Source: Amorphophallus konjac (lineage: Eukaryota > Streptophyta > Magnoliopsida > Alismatales > Araceae). Taken from it: a stretch of DNA of 64,000 nucleotides. A program made the translations under genes and the position numbers. This document shows positions 45,436 to 56,057 of this stretch, in pieces. Each line of letters starts with the position of its first letter. The stretch's first letter is position 1. The stretch is taken from NCBI GenBank assembly GCA_022559845.1, contig CM040118.1:230811224-230875223 (forward strand), in the 5' to 3' direction. A model generated the notes under the pieces. That model made no database searches, was not told where the DNA came from, and worked only from the letters and a program-made list of their open reading frames with translations.

Positions 45436-45690
45436 AGTGTGCCCAAATACTTTTTGCTTAACATGCGCTCAGGTCGGGGTATATATATTTGCTTCGCATG
45501 CCCCCACGTTGGGGTGTATTTCTTGTTTCAAATGCCGCTAGGCCAGGGTGTATTTCTTCGCTTCATATGCCCCCGGGCTAGGGTGTATTTATTTTGGCTT
45601 CATATGCCCCCAAGCCGGGGTTTATTCTTGCTTTAGATGCCCCCAGGACGGGGTGTATTTCTTTTGGCTTCATATGCCCCCAAAACATGA
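45436..45690 (-). repeat. 36-bp tandem repeat
   Basis: Six to seven units of about 36 bp with core ATGCCCCCAGG..GGGGTGTATTTCTT. On the minus strand a unit reads as 12 residues (GAYEAKINTPRP-like), continuing from the end of gag copy B, so it may have been a C-terminal extension of that frame. Confidence 0.8.
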
Positions 45691-45739
45691 TGACATCTGT
45701 ATCTTGCATTTCTCCTCTGGCTTCCTGCCACAATCTGAG

Positions 45740-46973
45740 GAACTCGAGATGCCCTTTAGAGCGCACGGTCCTTCGGCTGACATATCGAGGCCATGTTGGC
45801 CACCTTCTTAAAGCTGAGCATCTGATGAGGGCACGGTGGATGCACCCTGTACCCGCCCATTTGTAATTCACCTTTCTTGATTAGGCCTTCGATGACATCC
45901 TTGAATATGTAACAATCTTCAATGGAATGCCCCAACCTTTGATGATTAAGGCATAATTAGGGATCATGATTTCTTTCGACATTGCTTGGTCCCTTCGGCT
46001 CTGGGAGCACAACTTTGCCGTATTATTGGGCCCACTTGAAGAGGTTTCGAGTTTTATCTTTTGGGAAGGAGTAGGGTTTCTTCATTTTGTCCCTTAATAT
46101 GGGTCCCTGTTTGGTAGGCTTGGTGGAAGAAGCCTCAGCTGCCTCTTTTGCTTTTTTCTGTCGTAGCTCAAAGGCCTTAAAATCTGAGATGCATATCTCT
46201 TTTTGTGCTGGATGCTTGTCGGCGGGTTTATTCTTTCCGACCAGAGGCAGCAGTAGCTGGGCGATATTTTGCCAGGAAGGCCTCAATGTCAGCCACCACA
46301 TCATTTAGTTGTTCAAAGGTTTTGACTTCAATGCCCATCACCCTTTGTAGGATTTCATTCTTCAGATTTCTTTTGTAGATTTGAATGGCGTCCTCATAGC
46401 TCGGTGGACGCCTGCATCTCTCACGGAGGTCTCTCCATCTTCTTATGTAGTCCATTGTAGACTCATCACCTCTTTGCTTTGTTATTCATAATTCGGCCTC
46501 GGTGACTTCACCCTCGGCCGGCTTCATTTTAGCTGCTCGCTCAACCCTTGGCTTGTTCATCACCGATGGAGCCATCAAACTCGGGTGCGAGCCAGCTGAT
46601 TGTAGAAGTGGGTTTATTCATGGTGTTATATGAGGTATCATATCTGCCTCCTGGCGTCCCCGGAAAGCTGAAGGACGCGCCGAAGGTGTATGCTGTAGCC
46701 GTTGGAAGGGGGTGACCCCTGCATTATCATGTACTATCCGGGGTATAGTTGGCTGTAGTAAGGCCTCGGGTGGCTCAATGCCACCCTGTAAACTTCAGAC
46801 GAGGGCCCGGCCTGCTCGGGTATAGCCAGGTATAAACCCATCTCGCTTAATTTTCTTCGTAGCATTTTGACTTCTTGTAGCTTTTGATATAGTTCTGCAG
46901 CCACAATAGGGTCAGGTTGGGAAGAGCCCGTAGTGCTGCCTTCTGCCTTGATTTTAGGTGGGACCAGCGGCAT
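45740..46973 (-). pseudogene. Tat-type gypsy gag, copy B
   Basis: N-terminal part at 46973-46734 (MPLVPPKIKAEGSTTGSSQP then a short coiled coil, LYQKLQEVKMLRRKLSEMG). The gag core is at 46455-46228 (MDYIRRWRDLRERCRRPPSY, QRVMGIEVKTFEQLNDVV). A frameshift between 46304 and 46228 leads to SDFKAFELRQKKAKEA, YSFPKDKTRNLFKWAQ and the CX2HX4HX4C knuckle CLNHQRLGHSIEDC (about 45930), a variant usual in Tat Gag. Stops near 46020 and 45960. It precedes the tandem arrays and LTR on the same strand. Confidence 0.75.
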
Positions 46974-47180
46974 CTTATCATCATCGCTGCAAACATCTCA
47001 TCCCTCATAGGCTGACATTTCAGCCCCCATACCCTCACGTGGAGGAGGGGTATGATAGCATGCCTCCTCGTCGGATGATGAAAGGCATATTTCTTTCATT
47101 TTTTTCTTTATCAGCTTGGCTCGCGTCGGGCAGGGCCGATAGTGTGTTGCAAGAGAGAGCAATGCCTCTTCTTCTATCCT

Positions 47181-48072
47181 TTAACTTCTTCTATCCTTTA
47201 ACTTATTCTTTCTCTTCCCTTTTGTGGCTGGCATCTGCCCCCACCACGGGTCATTTGGTTCTCTTGGCACTCCTGATTTCTTTTTTGCATCTTGTATCAG
47301 GTCCGAGAATTTGAAGTGTTTACATGGGACATATGCATAGGTGTAGGTTGTACAAGCTTCCAACACTTCTTCAGGCAACCGCCGGTATATAGATACCATG
47401 TTGACTGCTCTCTTAAGGTCGAGCAGTTCATGAGGGCATGTAGGATCCACCTTATGTTCACCCATCTGGAGCTCCCCCTTCAAGATCAGGCTTTCAATTG
47501 TATCTTTAAACACATAACAATCTTCAATGGGGTGCCCAAGTGCCTGGTGATATGGGCAGAATTGGGGATCATCTTTTCTTCTGTCATCACCGGGCCTCTT
47601 CGGCTCCGGCAGAGTAATCTTGTTGAATTTCATGGACCATTCAAACAGGACCCGAGTCCTCTCCTTAGGAAAGGAGTAGAGCTTACTCATCCTGGCGCAC
47701 AAGGAGGAGCCTTCCTATCGTTCAACTGGCTTGGTGGGAGGAGGTTGGACAACCCCGTTATCTTTTTGCAGCTCGAACGCCTTGAAGTCGACTGTTTGAA
47801 TCTCCTCAGGCGTGGGCTTCTTATCAACTGATTTGGCCTTCTGGCTTGCGGCAGCAGGGGCAGAGGAACCACTAGAGGGGAAGGCCTCGATCTCTATCAC
47901 CACATTATTTAGCCAGTCGAAAGACCTAATTTCAGTTTCGATCATTTTCTCGAGGATCTGTCTCCTCAAGTTTTGTTTGCAGATTTGAACTACATCTTCT
48001 TGATGTGACAGGCGCCTTCATCTCATGCTGAGATTCTGCCATCTTTTAATTTACTCCAAGGCTATTTCATCA
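47181..48072 (-). pseudogene. Tat-type gypsy gag, copy A, cut by E4
   Basis: Homologous to copy B but more complete at its C-terminal end. Core at 48060-47715 with stops (IKRWQNL, RRQILEKMIETEIRSFDWLN), then a frameshift into 47702-47181: LYSFPKERTRVLFEWSMKFN, the CHHC knuckle FCPYHQALGHPIEDC (about 47553), LILKGELQMGEHKVDPTCP, and a basic tail. The E4 LTR begins at 48073 in the middle of the core, so the N-terminal part is lost. It is in tandem with copy B, upstream in sense. Confidence 0.78.
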
Positions 48073-48277
48073 TGTTGCATTCTATGTTTTGATGATGTCA
48101 ATGTTTTTATGATGTCAACCATTATGACTATACTTAACTGAATATCAAGAAGAAAAGAAAAGGGTGAAGTATGTTAAATTATATGAATTGAATGATGATG
48201 ATGATGTTATATGTATTAAGTTGTACTTATTTTCCAGTGCATAATGTCATAATTGTTGAATGATTCCTTTGATAGAT

Positions 48278-49040
48278 AAGTCGGTGCACATACAATCATT
48301 GTGTTATATAAGGTCGATGCATATCACATAAAGTCTGTGCACATGCCTACTGTTGCATATCAAGGTCGATGCTCTTCAGTCTTCACAAAAGAAAGGTCAA
48401 AGCACCTCAGCAACCTCAGAAGCAAGGTCAATGCAACTAAGAAGTAAGGTCGGTGCAGCTGCCACGGGTAAAGCAGCAAGGTCGGTGCACATCAAGTCTA
48501 CACGGGACAAAGGGTGAGGCACATCTTGGCAACGAAGAAGAAAGGTCGATGCACCTTGGTGACTTCAAGAAGCAAGGTCATCGGTGCTCATCCTGTCTGC
48601 ATGGGACAAAGGTCGAGGCACATCTTCGCAACGAAGAAGAAAGGTCGATGCACCTTGGTGATTTCAAGATGAAAGGTCAGTGCACATTAGCTAACTTTGA
48701 AGAGAGGTCAGTGCACATTTGAACAACTTCAATAGGAAGGTCGGTGCACATCAGCTAACTCTGAAGAAAGGTCGGTGCACATTTAAGCAACTTCAATAGG
48801 AAGGTCGGTGCACATCAGCTAACTATGAAGAGAGGTCGGTGCACATTTGAGCAACTTCAATAGGAAGGTCGGTGCACATCTGCTAACTATGAAGAGAGGT
48901 CGGTGCAACTTTCTCCAAATTGCCAGTAAGGTCGATGCAGATGAAGAACTTCTTGCTATCAAGGTCGGTGCAGCTGAAGGGCTCCATTAACTTAAGGTCT
49001 TTGCAATGAAGACCAACATGCTGGAAACAAGGTCAAAGTA
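48278..49040 (+). repeat. U3 motif array, AAGGTCGGTGCACAT type (E4)
   Basis: About twenty-five copies of AAGGTCGGTGCA or variants. From 48675 to about 48920 they form a 64-bp dimeric unit repeated almost exactly (motif starts at 48675, 48739, 48803 and 48867), alternating AGCTAACTATGAAG and GCAACTTCAATAGG spacers. Confidence 0.87.
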
Positions 49041-49102
49041 GCTGAATGTAAGAGTTAAACCACTTAAGCTAAGTCAGAGCACTTGGTCAACAATTCAACA
49101 AA

Positions 49103-49324
49103 CACGTGGAGGGTTCGTTGAAGATCTAGTGACCACGTGCTATTCAAGGCACGTAATCCAACACACGTGATAAGACGATGTGTTACTTGGGACTTCTTTT
49201 GGCGTGAAAAGATATGTCCACGTGGCATACCCTCTGAGGTCAATAATTGGAGAATATTCTTCTCCACGTGGAAGAGTCTGGTTCGCTGGGGTCTTTAACC
49301 TACGATACTCTATTCTATAAATAG
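49103..49324 (+). promoter_or_regulatory. E4 core promoter: five G-boxes and TATA box
   Basis: CACGTG at 49103, 49134, 49164, 49219 and 49265; CTATAAATAG at 49315-49324. Same arrangement as E1 and E3. Confidence 0.7.
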
Positions 49325-49675
49325 AGAGCAACCCCGATCGCAAGATAATAGCTGAGACTGCCAAAAAGCTTAGAGCTTCTGTTGAGAAGAATCCATCTGA
49401 ATAGAGAGCAGCTCCAGGAAGAAAAGAGAGAGTGAGAAGCTAGTACGAGGGAAGAGAAAGACAAAAGAACATCTGAGAGCAGCCAGCTAGTTCACTTGAA
49501 AGCGCTTCTTCGAAGCTACATTAAGTGTTTATTTTTGTTCTTCTGCTTTTGTTTTCGCCTTATTTTTCGCCTTGATTTCTCATTTTGTTCCCTCTGAGTG
49601 CACTTAGAGGAAGGGAGATATTATCTCCGGTTGTGAGTGACTTGGGGTCACTCGTGGGTTTCCCTCTGGTGTGGA

Positions 49676-51885
49676 GTTTTGACATCCATTTTTTTTGCCT
49701 ATGAGTTGAGTCATTCCTCTTACCTCTATTTTTGATGCCTCAAGTTGTCCGTTACACATTGGGCCATTCTTAGGCATGTCTTTGGGCTTATTTTATGGGT
49801 ATCTTCTTCCCTGGCTAGGTTTACTCTTCAATTCATGCTTATTGGGCCTTCATATCTCTTGGTCTTCGGGGTAAATGGGTTTATTTATCCCAATTTTTTA
49901 ATTTCCACCGCCCAGCACATACACGGTCTAGAGACAGACCGTGTATCTCTTGGACGGTTGTTTTGGAGACCGCATTAAGCTTACGGTGATTTATCTCTGG
50001 ATTAGTTGCGTCTGTCTCTTCCCTTGCACACATTTAGAATATAAGCCAGTCATTGCATTGCATTTCATATAAGCAAAAACAACAAAAAAATTAGATAAGA
50101 CAAAAAAACACAAAAAAACCAAAATTCTATCTCTGATCCTTTGGCGGCCATATATTGGGCCTTCTGAGTCCTCTAGCGGCCATAGTATGGACCGTATGAG
50201 GGTGTAGCAGTCACTAAAACGGCCCCTAACAACCCAGCAAATGGGCATTCTTCTCCCCATTTCCCCAGGCTATGGAGATGGCCCAATGGCCTATACAATC
50301 ATTCTAATGGATCCCCAGACCCATTTCTATCCCCTTCCCCACACATGCATGGCTTAAAACACATAAAAATAGGGTTTTTTGGGTCTCAGTTTACCTCGGA
50401 GGACTGCTGTCCCGATGCCGTCACCGGTGCTTCCTCCGCCGTAGGGGTTTCTTCCTCCACCACGGCCTCTTCAGGGCCTCTTACAGTCACAGAGGGAGCT
50501 TCCCCTTCCACTTGGGGCTCCGTCGGTTGCTATCTTTCCTCCGATGGGTTTGCTACCACCGGAGATGGCTCATCTTCCTCTATCCGGTCTTGGAGGCGCT
50601 TGATCGCCCTCTTCTTTGCCATGGGTCAGGCGGGAGCACGGTGGTCGCCGGTCGGGCGCATCGCCGGAGTCACCGGAGGATAGGGGGGTTCGGTTGGGTG
50701 TTTGGGTGAACGAGGTGCGTGAATGGGGGGAGAACAAACGGTTTTATTTTTTGAAACGCCCAGGACCTGTGGCGGTCTATCGTAAGACCGTTATGGTCTT
50801 TATGGCGATTCTTCATTCGACCGTTTGTTATCCAGGTTTTCTCCTTGAAAGATGTGAACCGACGTCCTTTAGCGGTCCATTTTTAGACCGTTAAGGATCG
50901 TTTAGTGGTTCTATTTTAGACCATTTGTGGGCTGAATTATTTGATGAATTGCAAAGCTATATCTGTTATGTTTCATGCTTCAATGTTATATGCTTCATGC
51001 TTATTTATGGATTTATTGTTGATGGCTAACCTTTTCTTTGTCAAATCTTGAACGCCATCACGCGCCACGTTAACATCTCACCAAATAGGTAAGTCAGGTA
51101 AGTATCTCGATCCCTAGTCCCTTAATGCCTTACTATATGTTATCTATGATATATTACCTCGAGAACTGGCTGGTCATTCATGTGTTCTGGGATCGGATGT
51201 TTCCCTTTAACAAAAATGATGATGATCTAAGCACACATGTTTAATCGTTGGATAGGTCGTTAGGTTGGCGAAGTTGGGGGATGATGGTTCTATCTTACAC
51301 GTCGTGGTTGCAGATGGTGTCTTGACCTAGATTTATCCGGTCTAGTAATATTATTCTCGAGTGTCTTGCTATTTTTATCATTTGTTTGCATTTGTTTTGA
51401 TGCTTTCTTTATTTTAGCCCAGCATGCATCATGCGCATCTTTGAGCATTCATGAGCCCTCATCTGTCTGACGTGTCTTAGTAATGGTGGATAATTGTGTA
51501 TACATGGTCTCGAGTAAGGAGAATTATTCCACTCTGAGTTGGAAGGTTTCCTTCGGTCTTTTTGCTGGGTTTCGTTAGCTGGAGATTCCTATCTGGAGTT
51601 TAGTTACTTGTCTCTTTACTTCTCTTTTCCGTTCGCTCCGATCGCCTATCAACTGTACGTTCCAGTGAGGAGGTTGGTCGTGATTTTAGTTCCTTTAGTT
51701 GTTAGTTCCTCCAGACATGCGTCGTTCGGTTTGACCGCTCCTTGCGATTGGTTCAAAGTTTTTCCGGAAGATTCTTATCGCTCGTTGGTCGAGGGCGGGT
51801 GTTGGTTTACCTTAACACCCGCTTTTCAGTCCACTCCGCTTCATTGCCGCTTCACCTCCGCTCGTTCCCCTGTAAAGAGGACGTT
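49676..51885 (+). repeat. Gypsy LTR-like DNA with CGGTCT-N6-AGACCG palindromes (F1)
   Basis: The start (TTTTGACATCC..GAGTTGAGTCATTCC) resembles the LTR start at 51899 (TGTTGACACCC..GAGTTGGGTCATCTCC), so this is a related, older LTR joined to E4. Palindromes: ACGGTCT/AGACCGT (49923-49942), CGGTCT/AGACCG (50773-50790), and looser ones near 50143, 50175 and 50873. 50950-51885 has no recognised coding content and ends in a polypurine tract. Confidence 0.55.
50386..50622 (-). pseudogene. Unidentified ORF, MAKKRAIKRLQDR start
   Basis: A 79-codon minus-strand frame from ATG 50622 to TGA 50386, with one internal TAG after EER. The product is acidic and rich in E, P and V after a basic start (MAKKRAIKRLQDRIEEDEP). 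The last coding bases GAG are followed by GTAAAC (50394-50389), so it could be a first exon ending at a 5' splice site. It lies among the CGGTCT palindromes. I do not recognise the family. It could belong to the same type of element as the plant-mobile-domain gene at 57.7-64 kb, but no residues prove this. Confidence 0.35.
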
Positions 51886-53160
51886 AAGAAGGGGCATCTG
51901 TTGACACCCATTTTATGACCAATGAGTTGGGTCATCTCCTTATTTATCTTTATGATGCTCTGAGTTATACGCTGTTTATTGAGCCATCTTGGTTAGCTTT
52001 GAGGCTTATTTCATGGGTCATTCTCCTTGATTGAGTCTCACTCCTTATTTGTTTTTCCGTGGGTTGAGGCTTAGCAGGCCTTCCATTTGTTTTGCCACGC
52101 CACTGTCTCTGGCGGTCTATAGAATGGCCATTTGATGACGTGTAGTGGTTTATCTTAACCTTCCATTTGTTTTGCCACGCCACTGTCTCTGGCGGTCTAT
52201 AGAATGGCCATTTGATGACGTGTAGTGGTTTATCTTAAGGCCGTTTGCTGACGCCAAAGTCTAGAGCCAACGTCTTTCTCTCAGCCTTATCTGTTGTTAT
52301 CCGTTGAGCTCTGGCGGTTTATCGTATGGCCGTTAGAGACATCGTGGCGATTTTACCTTAGACCGTTTCTTGACTCCAGAGTCCTATTCATGAGCTTTTC
52401 GCCCGTTGGTCTTATCCTTTGGTGAACGACCGAGGGTGGCGGTCTATCGTTAGACCGTTTGTTCTAAGTGGTGGTTTGTCGTAAGACCGTTTGTGCAGAC
52501 AGAAAGTCCTGCTAGAACTATTTTTCCATGCTACGCTGTGGCCGAATTGGAGTTTTGATTTGATGATTTCTCTCTTGATAGAGATCCTTAGAAGCTTCCG
52601 TTTGTTTCTATGGACTCTTGGAAGCATTATCTTCAAGAGTTTGCTAGGCTCTGCCATACTTTTTCGCTGGAATCTCTCCAACTCGTCCAGAGAGTTTGAG
52701 GGTCTATAAATAGAACCCTTAAGTTCATGGGTTAAGGAGGAGAATTCTGGAGATTACGTCGAGGTGATGCCACGTTCTAGAGCGAGTACCCATCAAGGAG
52801 AAGTGTTGTCTATGTCCATTATCCTTCAAGTCTAGGGAGTATTAAGTTCCAAGGATTTAATAGTGTTGTTTTCTTCTTTAGTTTCTTCCCCCTCTTCATA
52901 GCATTCACAAGCATATTCCCATCTTCCTCTTCCACGTTCTCCGCATCTCAATCACGTTTTAAACATCCTCCCATCTTTTTCACGCCCCACAGGGGTTAAA
53001 AAACCACCACCCCAAGTATCCACACTTCCTATTGCATGCACTTTAGTTTATTTGAATTATAGTTGCTACACTTGTCGTAGGGCTAATCTGGGTTGTTTTT
53101 CTGTGCTTCTACACTTTTTTGCAGGTTCACAGGGTTCCTAGCACGAGGCCCAGTTCTTAT
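51886..53160 (+). repeat. Gypsy polypurine tract and LTR (F2)
   Basis: AAGAAGGGGCATC ends at 51898 and TGTTGACACCC starts the LTR at 51899, a Tat-like junction. The LTR has CGGTCT/AGACCG (52440-52457) and several degraded relatives (52113, 52312, 53243). The right boundary is set only roughly. Confidence 0.5.
52079..52238 (+). repeat. 80-bp exact tandem duplication
   Basis: 52079-52158 and 52159-52238 are identical by eye. Each contains a GGCGGTCTATAGAATGGCC site of the palindrome family. Confidence 0.95.
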
Positions 53161-53689
53161 GGCCGGCTAGGAGAAGTGGAGATTCAAGTCCCAAGTTGCT
53201 GCTCTGTGTGCTCTGGCAGCTCTACATCGGACCATTTACGAGTCTCTGGTGGCTTATCGTAAGGCCACTTCTGGTTCGTTCACGGCCTAATCTTAGATCG
53301 TTTGATAGCGCAGATTTTTGGTTTTCATCTCCCGTGGGCGGGTGTTTCATCCTCCTCTTTTCAAGGTATTTACCTCAGCTTTGCTATTTTAATTACCTTG
53401 GTGGCGATCACATTCCTTTAGTTTGGGCAGTAGTCCTCTTTATCTTCCTCATATCTCTTTCTTGGCTTTATTGAGTTTAGTTGCTCCACACCTACGGTGT
53501 GTGTTTAGTTTTATTCATTTTCTCCAACCCCCGACGTGTGTTTTTCTTTTCTTCTGCTTATTTCTAATGAAGATGACATGCCCATGTGCTTTACAGTTCA
53601 TGCTGGTTGCTTGAGTTCATGTTTGCATTTGTTCATGATTACACATCATTTATATCAACTTGATCATCATATCCACACACTTGAAAGGA
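53161..53689 (+). other. Gap between LTR F2 and the RNase H remnant
   Basis: Mostly T/C-rich DNA with one palindrome relative (GGTGGCTTATCGTAAGGCCAC, about 53245). No coding homology recognised. Confidence 0.4.
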
Positions 53690-56057
53690 ACCAATTTAAA
53701 ACCAACAATCAAGATTTGGTCACTCTCTTGGCTAAGCAATTCCGTAAGCTGATTTACATTCAAACCCCTCGATCTTAGAATATTCTGGCCGATGCGCTTG
53801 CATCACTCGCTTCTTCCCTTTCCTTTCCCCTCAGTCGCGCCACTGAGACCATTGTGGTCCAGCGGTTAGACACTCCTTCCCTTCAGGATCCGTGGTTTGA
53901 TAACCTTAGGAAATCTGTAGAGAAGAAAGTTGAGAAGGAGGATTTGAAAGAAGTATCGTTAACTGAGCTCGAGGAAATTTTAGAAGAAGAGGAATTGCCC
54001 TGGTATCACGAAATCAAGCAGTATTGTAGGGATGGATCATTCCCAGAATCAGCCAACGTCGCACAGCACAAGGCCATAAGAAGAGTCGCCTCCAGATACA
54101 CCATTATTGCAGGAGAGTTGTATTGGAGCGCTCTTAATGGAGTTCTCATGAGATGCATATACGATGATGAGGCCTGGAAGGTTGTTGAAGCAGCTCACTT
54201 GAGTGAGTGCGGAGGGCATGTTAATGGTCCGACCTTGGCGAAGAAGATTCTTAGGCAGGGCTATTACTGGCCAACCTTAGAAGAAGATTGCTCCACCTAT
54301 GTCCGTAGGTGTCTTCAATGCCAACTCCATGACGACAAGATCCACGCTCCTGCTTTATCTCTCCATCCTCTTTCTGCTCCTTGGCCATTCTCCATGTGGA
54401 CTTTTGATATTGTAGGCCCACTAGGTCATCCAAACTCCCAGGTCAAACAGAAATCCTTCATTTTAACTGCTACGGAGTATTTCAGCAAGTGGGCAGAAGT
54501 TGAAGCATATGCAGAAATCAAAGCCACCACAGTTTGCTGCTTCATCCTCAAGAACATCATTTCGCAGTTTGGAGTGCCAAGCGACATCGTCACCGACAAC
54601 GGACCTCAGTTCGTGTCACAAGAACTCCAGGACCTCCGTAAGAAATTCAACATTTCATTGCATCATTCATCACCATACTACCCCCAGGGCAACGGCCAAG
54701 CCGAGGCCACCAACAAGACTCTTCTTAAAATCATCTAGAAAACATGTGAGTCGCATAAATTTGCTGATTGGGCCGATAAATTAGTAGAAGCTCTATGGGC
54801 TTATCGCACCTCCGTCCGTACTACCACGGGGCAAACTCCTCTTGCTATCACTTATGGGATGGAGGTGGTACTCCCGTACGAGATTTTGATCCCTTTCCTA
54901 AGAGTGCAGCTCGACAAAGAACGTAATCTCGATGAACGTCGAGAGGCGTTGCTAGTCCAGCTGGAACTCTTGGACAAGAAGAGGCTTAATTTTTTTTTTA
55001 TATAACCCAACCTAGGTGTAATAGGAGAGTGCACCCCCTATCAGAGATAGGGAGAAAGCCACTCCACCATCACAACCCTAGGAGGAAATTTTATTGAATG
55101 ATGGAAGAAGGTGTTATTTACATTGTCCGGATGCTAGGAAAGCCTAGCTTATCCATTCGAACAATTCCCTTTACATGCATAGGGAGTTGTTGCCTGGAAG
55201 AGAAATACATGTTACATTTCATTTCACAAGCATAGGTTGCCAAAGAATCAGCCACTTGGTTGGCCTCACGAAAAATATGGCTGATTGTATCTTGATTGGA
55301 TAATAATCTCCAAACTTCTCTCATGTAGCCTAAAATCTTCCATGGACAAGGAATCTTCCTTGTAGCCACTTGCACTAGAATTTGTGAATCGCATTCAATA
55401 AGGCCTGGTGAGGATGAGATTGACTTCAGAAATTTAAGCCCATCCATGATGGCTCTTGCTTCAGCTATAACACTATTGCTCTGTGCATAATAATGGGAGA
55501 ATGCAATTATGAGGTTACCAGCAGCATCTCTTATCATACCACCTCCACCTTATATACCAGTTTGTTTAGATGCACTATCTGTGTTTAATTTGAAATATGG
55601 CCAAGGCGGATGCAGCCATTTAATCAGCTTGATTGGCAGATTCTTTTTGGACTGGGCAACACAGTTGAAATCAGCCATTATCTATTTTTTCCCCAGGTCT
55701 GGTTCCTGCAAATCTGCCATTAGTATAATATGTTAAACCTGGTTGAGCATTCTCGAGATTAAACTTTGATAAAAAAAGAAGAGGCTTAATACAGCCAATC
55801 ACGTCTCCATTTACCAAAAGCGTGTCTTGCGTCATTTTCAAAAGGTCATCGAAAGGAAATTCCAAGTGGGTAATATGGTTTTGAAACACAAATTTATTAG
55901 ATCAACAGGTCCTAGGTCTAAGCTGCAACCCAATTGGGAGGGTCCGTTCGTAGTCAAGGAAATTTATCATGGGAACGCGTACCGTCTTATCAACACAGAG
56001 GGCGAAGAGTTATCTAATCCATGGAACAGGTTGTATCTTAAATGTTTTTACCCTTAG
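53690..56057 (+). pseudogene. Tat-type gypsy RNase H end and integrase, split by a LINE
   Basis: One frame: the RNase H C-terminal end (LLAKQFRKLIYIQTPRS, stop, LADALASLASSL), then integrase. The H2C2 zinc part is AAHLSECGGH...CSTYVRRCLQC (about 54190-54330). The D,D,E core has DIVGPL (about 54410), TDNGPQF (about 54592) and NGQAEATNK (about 54690). A TAG at 54736-54738 follows LLKII. The core continues WADKLVEALWAYRTS to 54990, where a LINE is inserted, and resumes at 55791 with RHFQKVIERKFQVGNMVLKH and the SH3-like C-terminal fold (SKLQPNWEGPFVVKEIYHGN), ending TAG at 56056. Integrase would insert element cDNA into chromosomes; this copy is dead. Upstream RT is absent. Confidence 0.9.
54991..55775 (-). 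mobile_element. 5'-truncated LINE with RNase H domain
   Basis: Flanked by the 15-bp target duplication AAGAAGAGGCTTAAT (54976-54990 and 55776-55790). The T-run at 54991-54999 is its poly(A) tail on the minus strand. The frame 55690-55118 is the plant LINE C-terminal RNase H (RVT_3) domain: WLHPPWPYFKLNTDSASKQTG, stop, GGGGMIRDAAGNLIIAF, AEARAIMDGLKFL, IECDSQILVQ, HIFREANQVADSLATYA. The catalytic D, E, D positions are visible. Truncation of the 5' end is usual for LINE insertions made by target-primed reverse transcription. Confidence 0.92.

Larger units (their letters stand above)
48073..49675 (+). repeat. E4: truncated solo LTR, Sirevirus type
   Basis: Starts TGTTGCATTC followed by TTTTGATGATGTC, like the E1-E3 LTR starts. 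Then the motif array (48278-49040), five G-boxes (49103-49270), TATA box (49315), GA-rich leader (49370-49500) and a segment (AGTGACTTGGGGTCACT, TTCCCTCTGGTGTGGAG) related to the E2 leader repeats. The 3' end, including the hairpin pair, is missing where gypsy LTR sequence begins. No interior and no target duplication seen. Confidence 0.75.

Noticed and set aside
48278..49040. CRISPR-like array
   Set aside because: Motifs are only about 11 bases, irregularly spaced or in dimeric units, inside a plant LTR with TATA box; not a prokaryotic locus.
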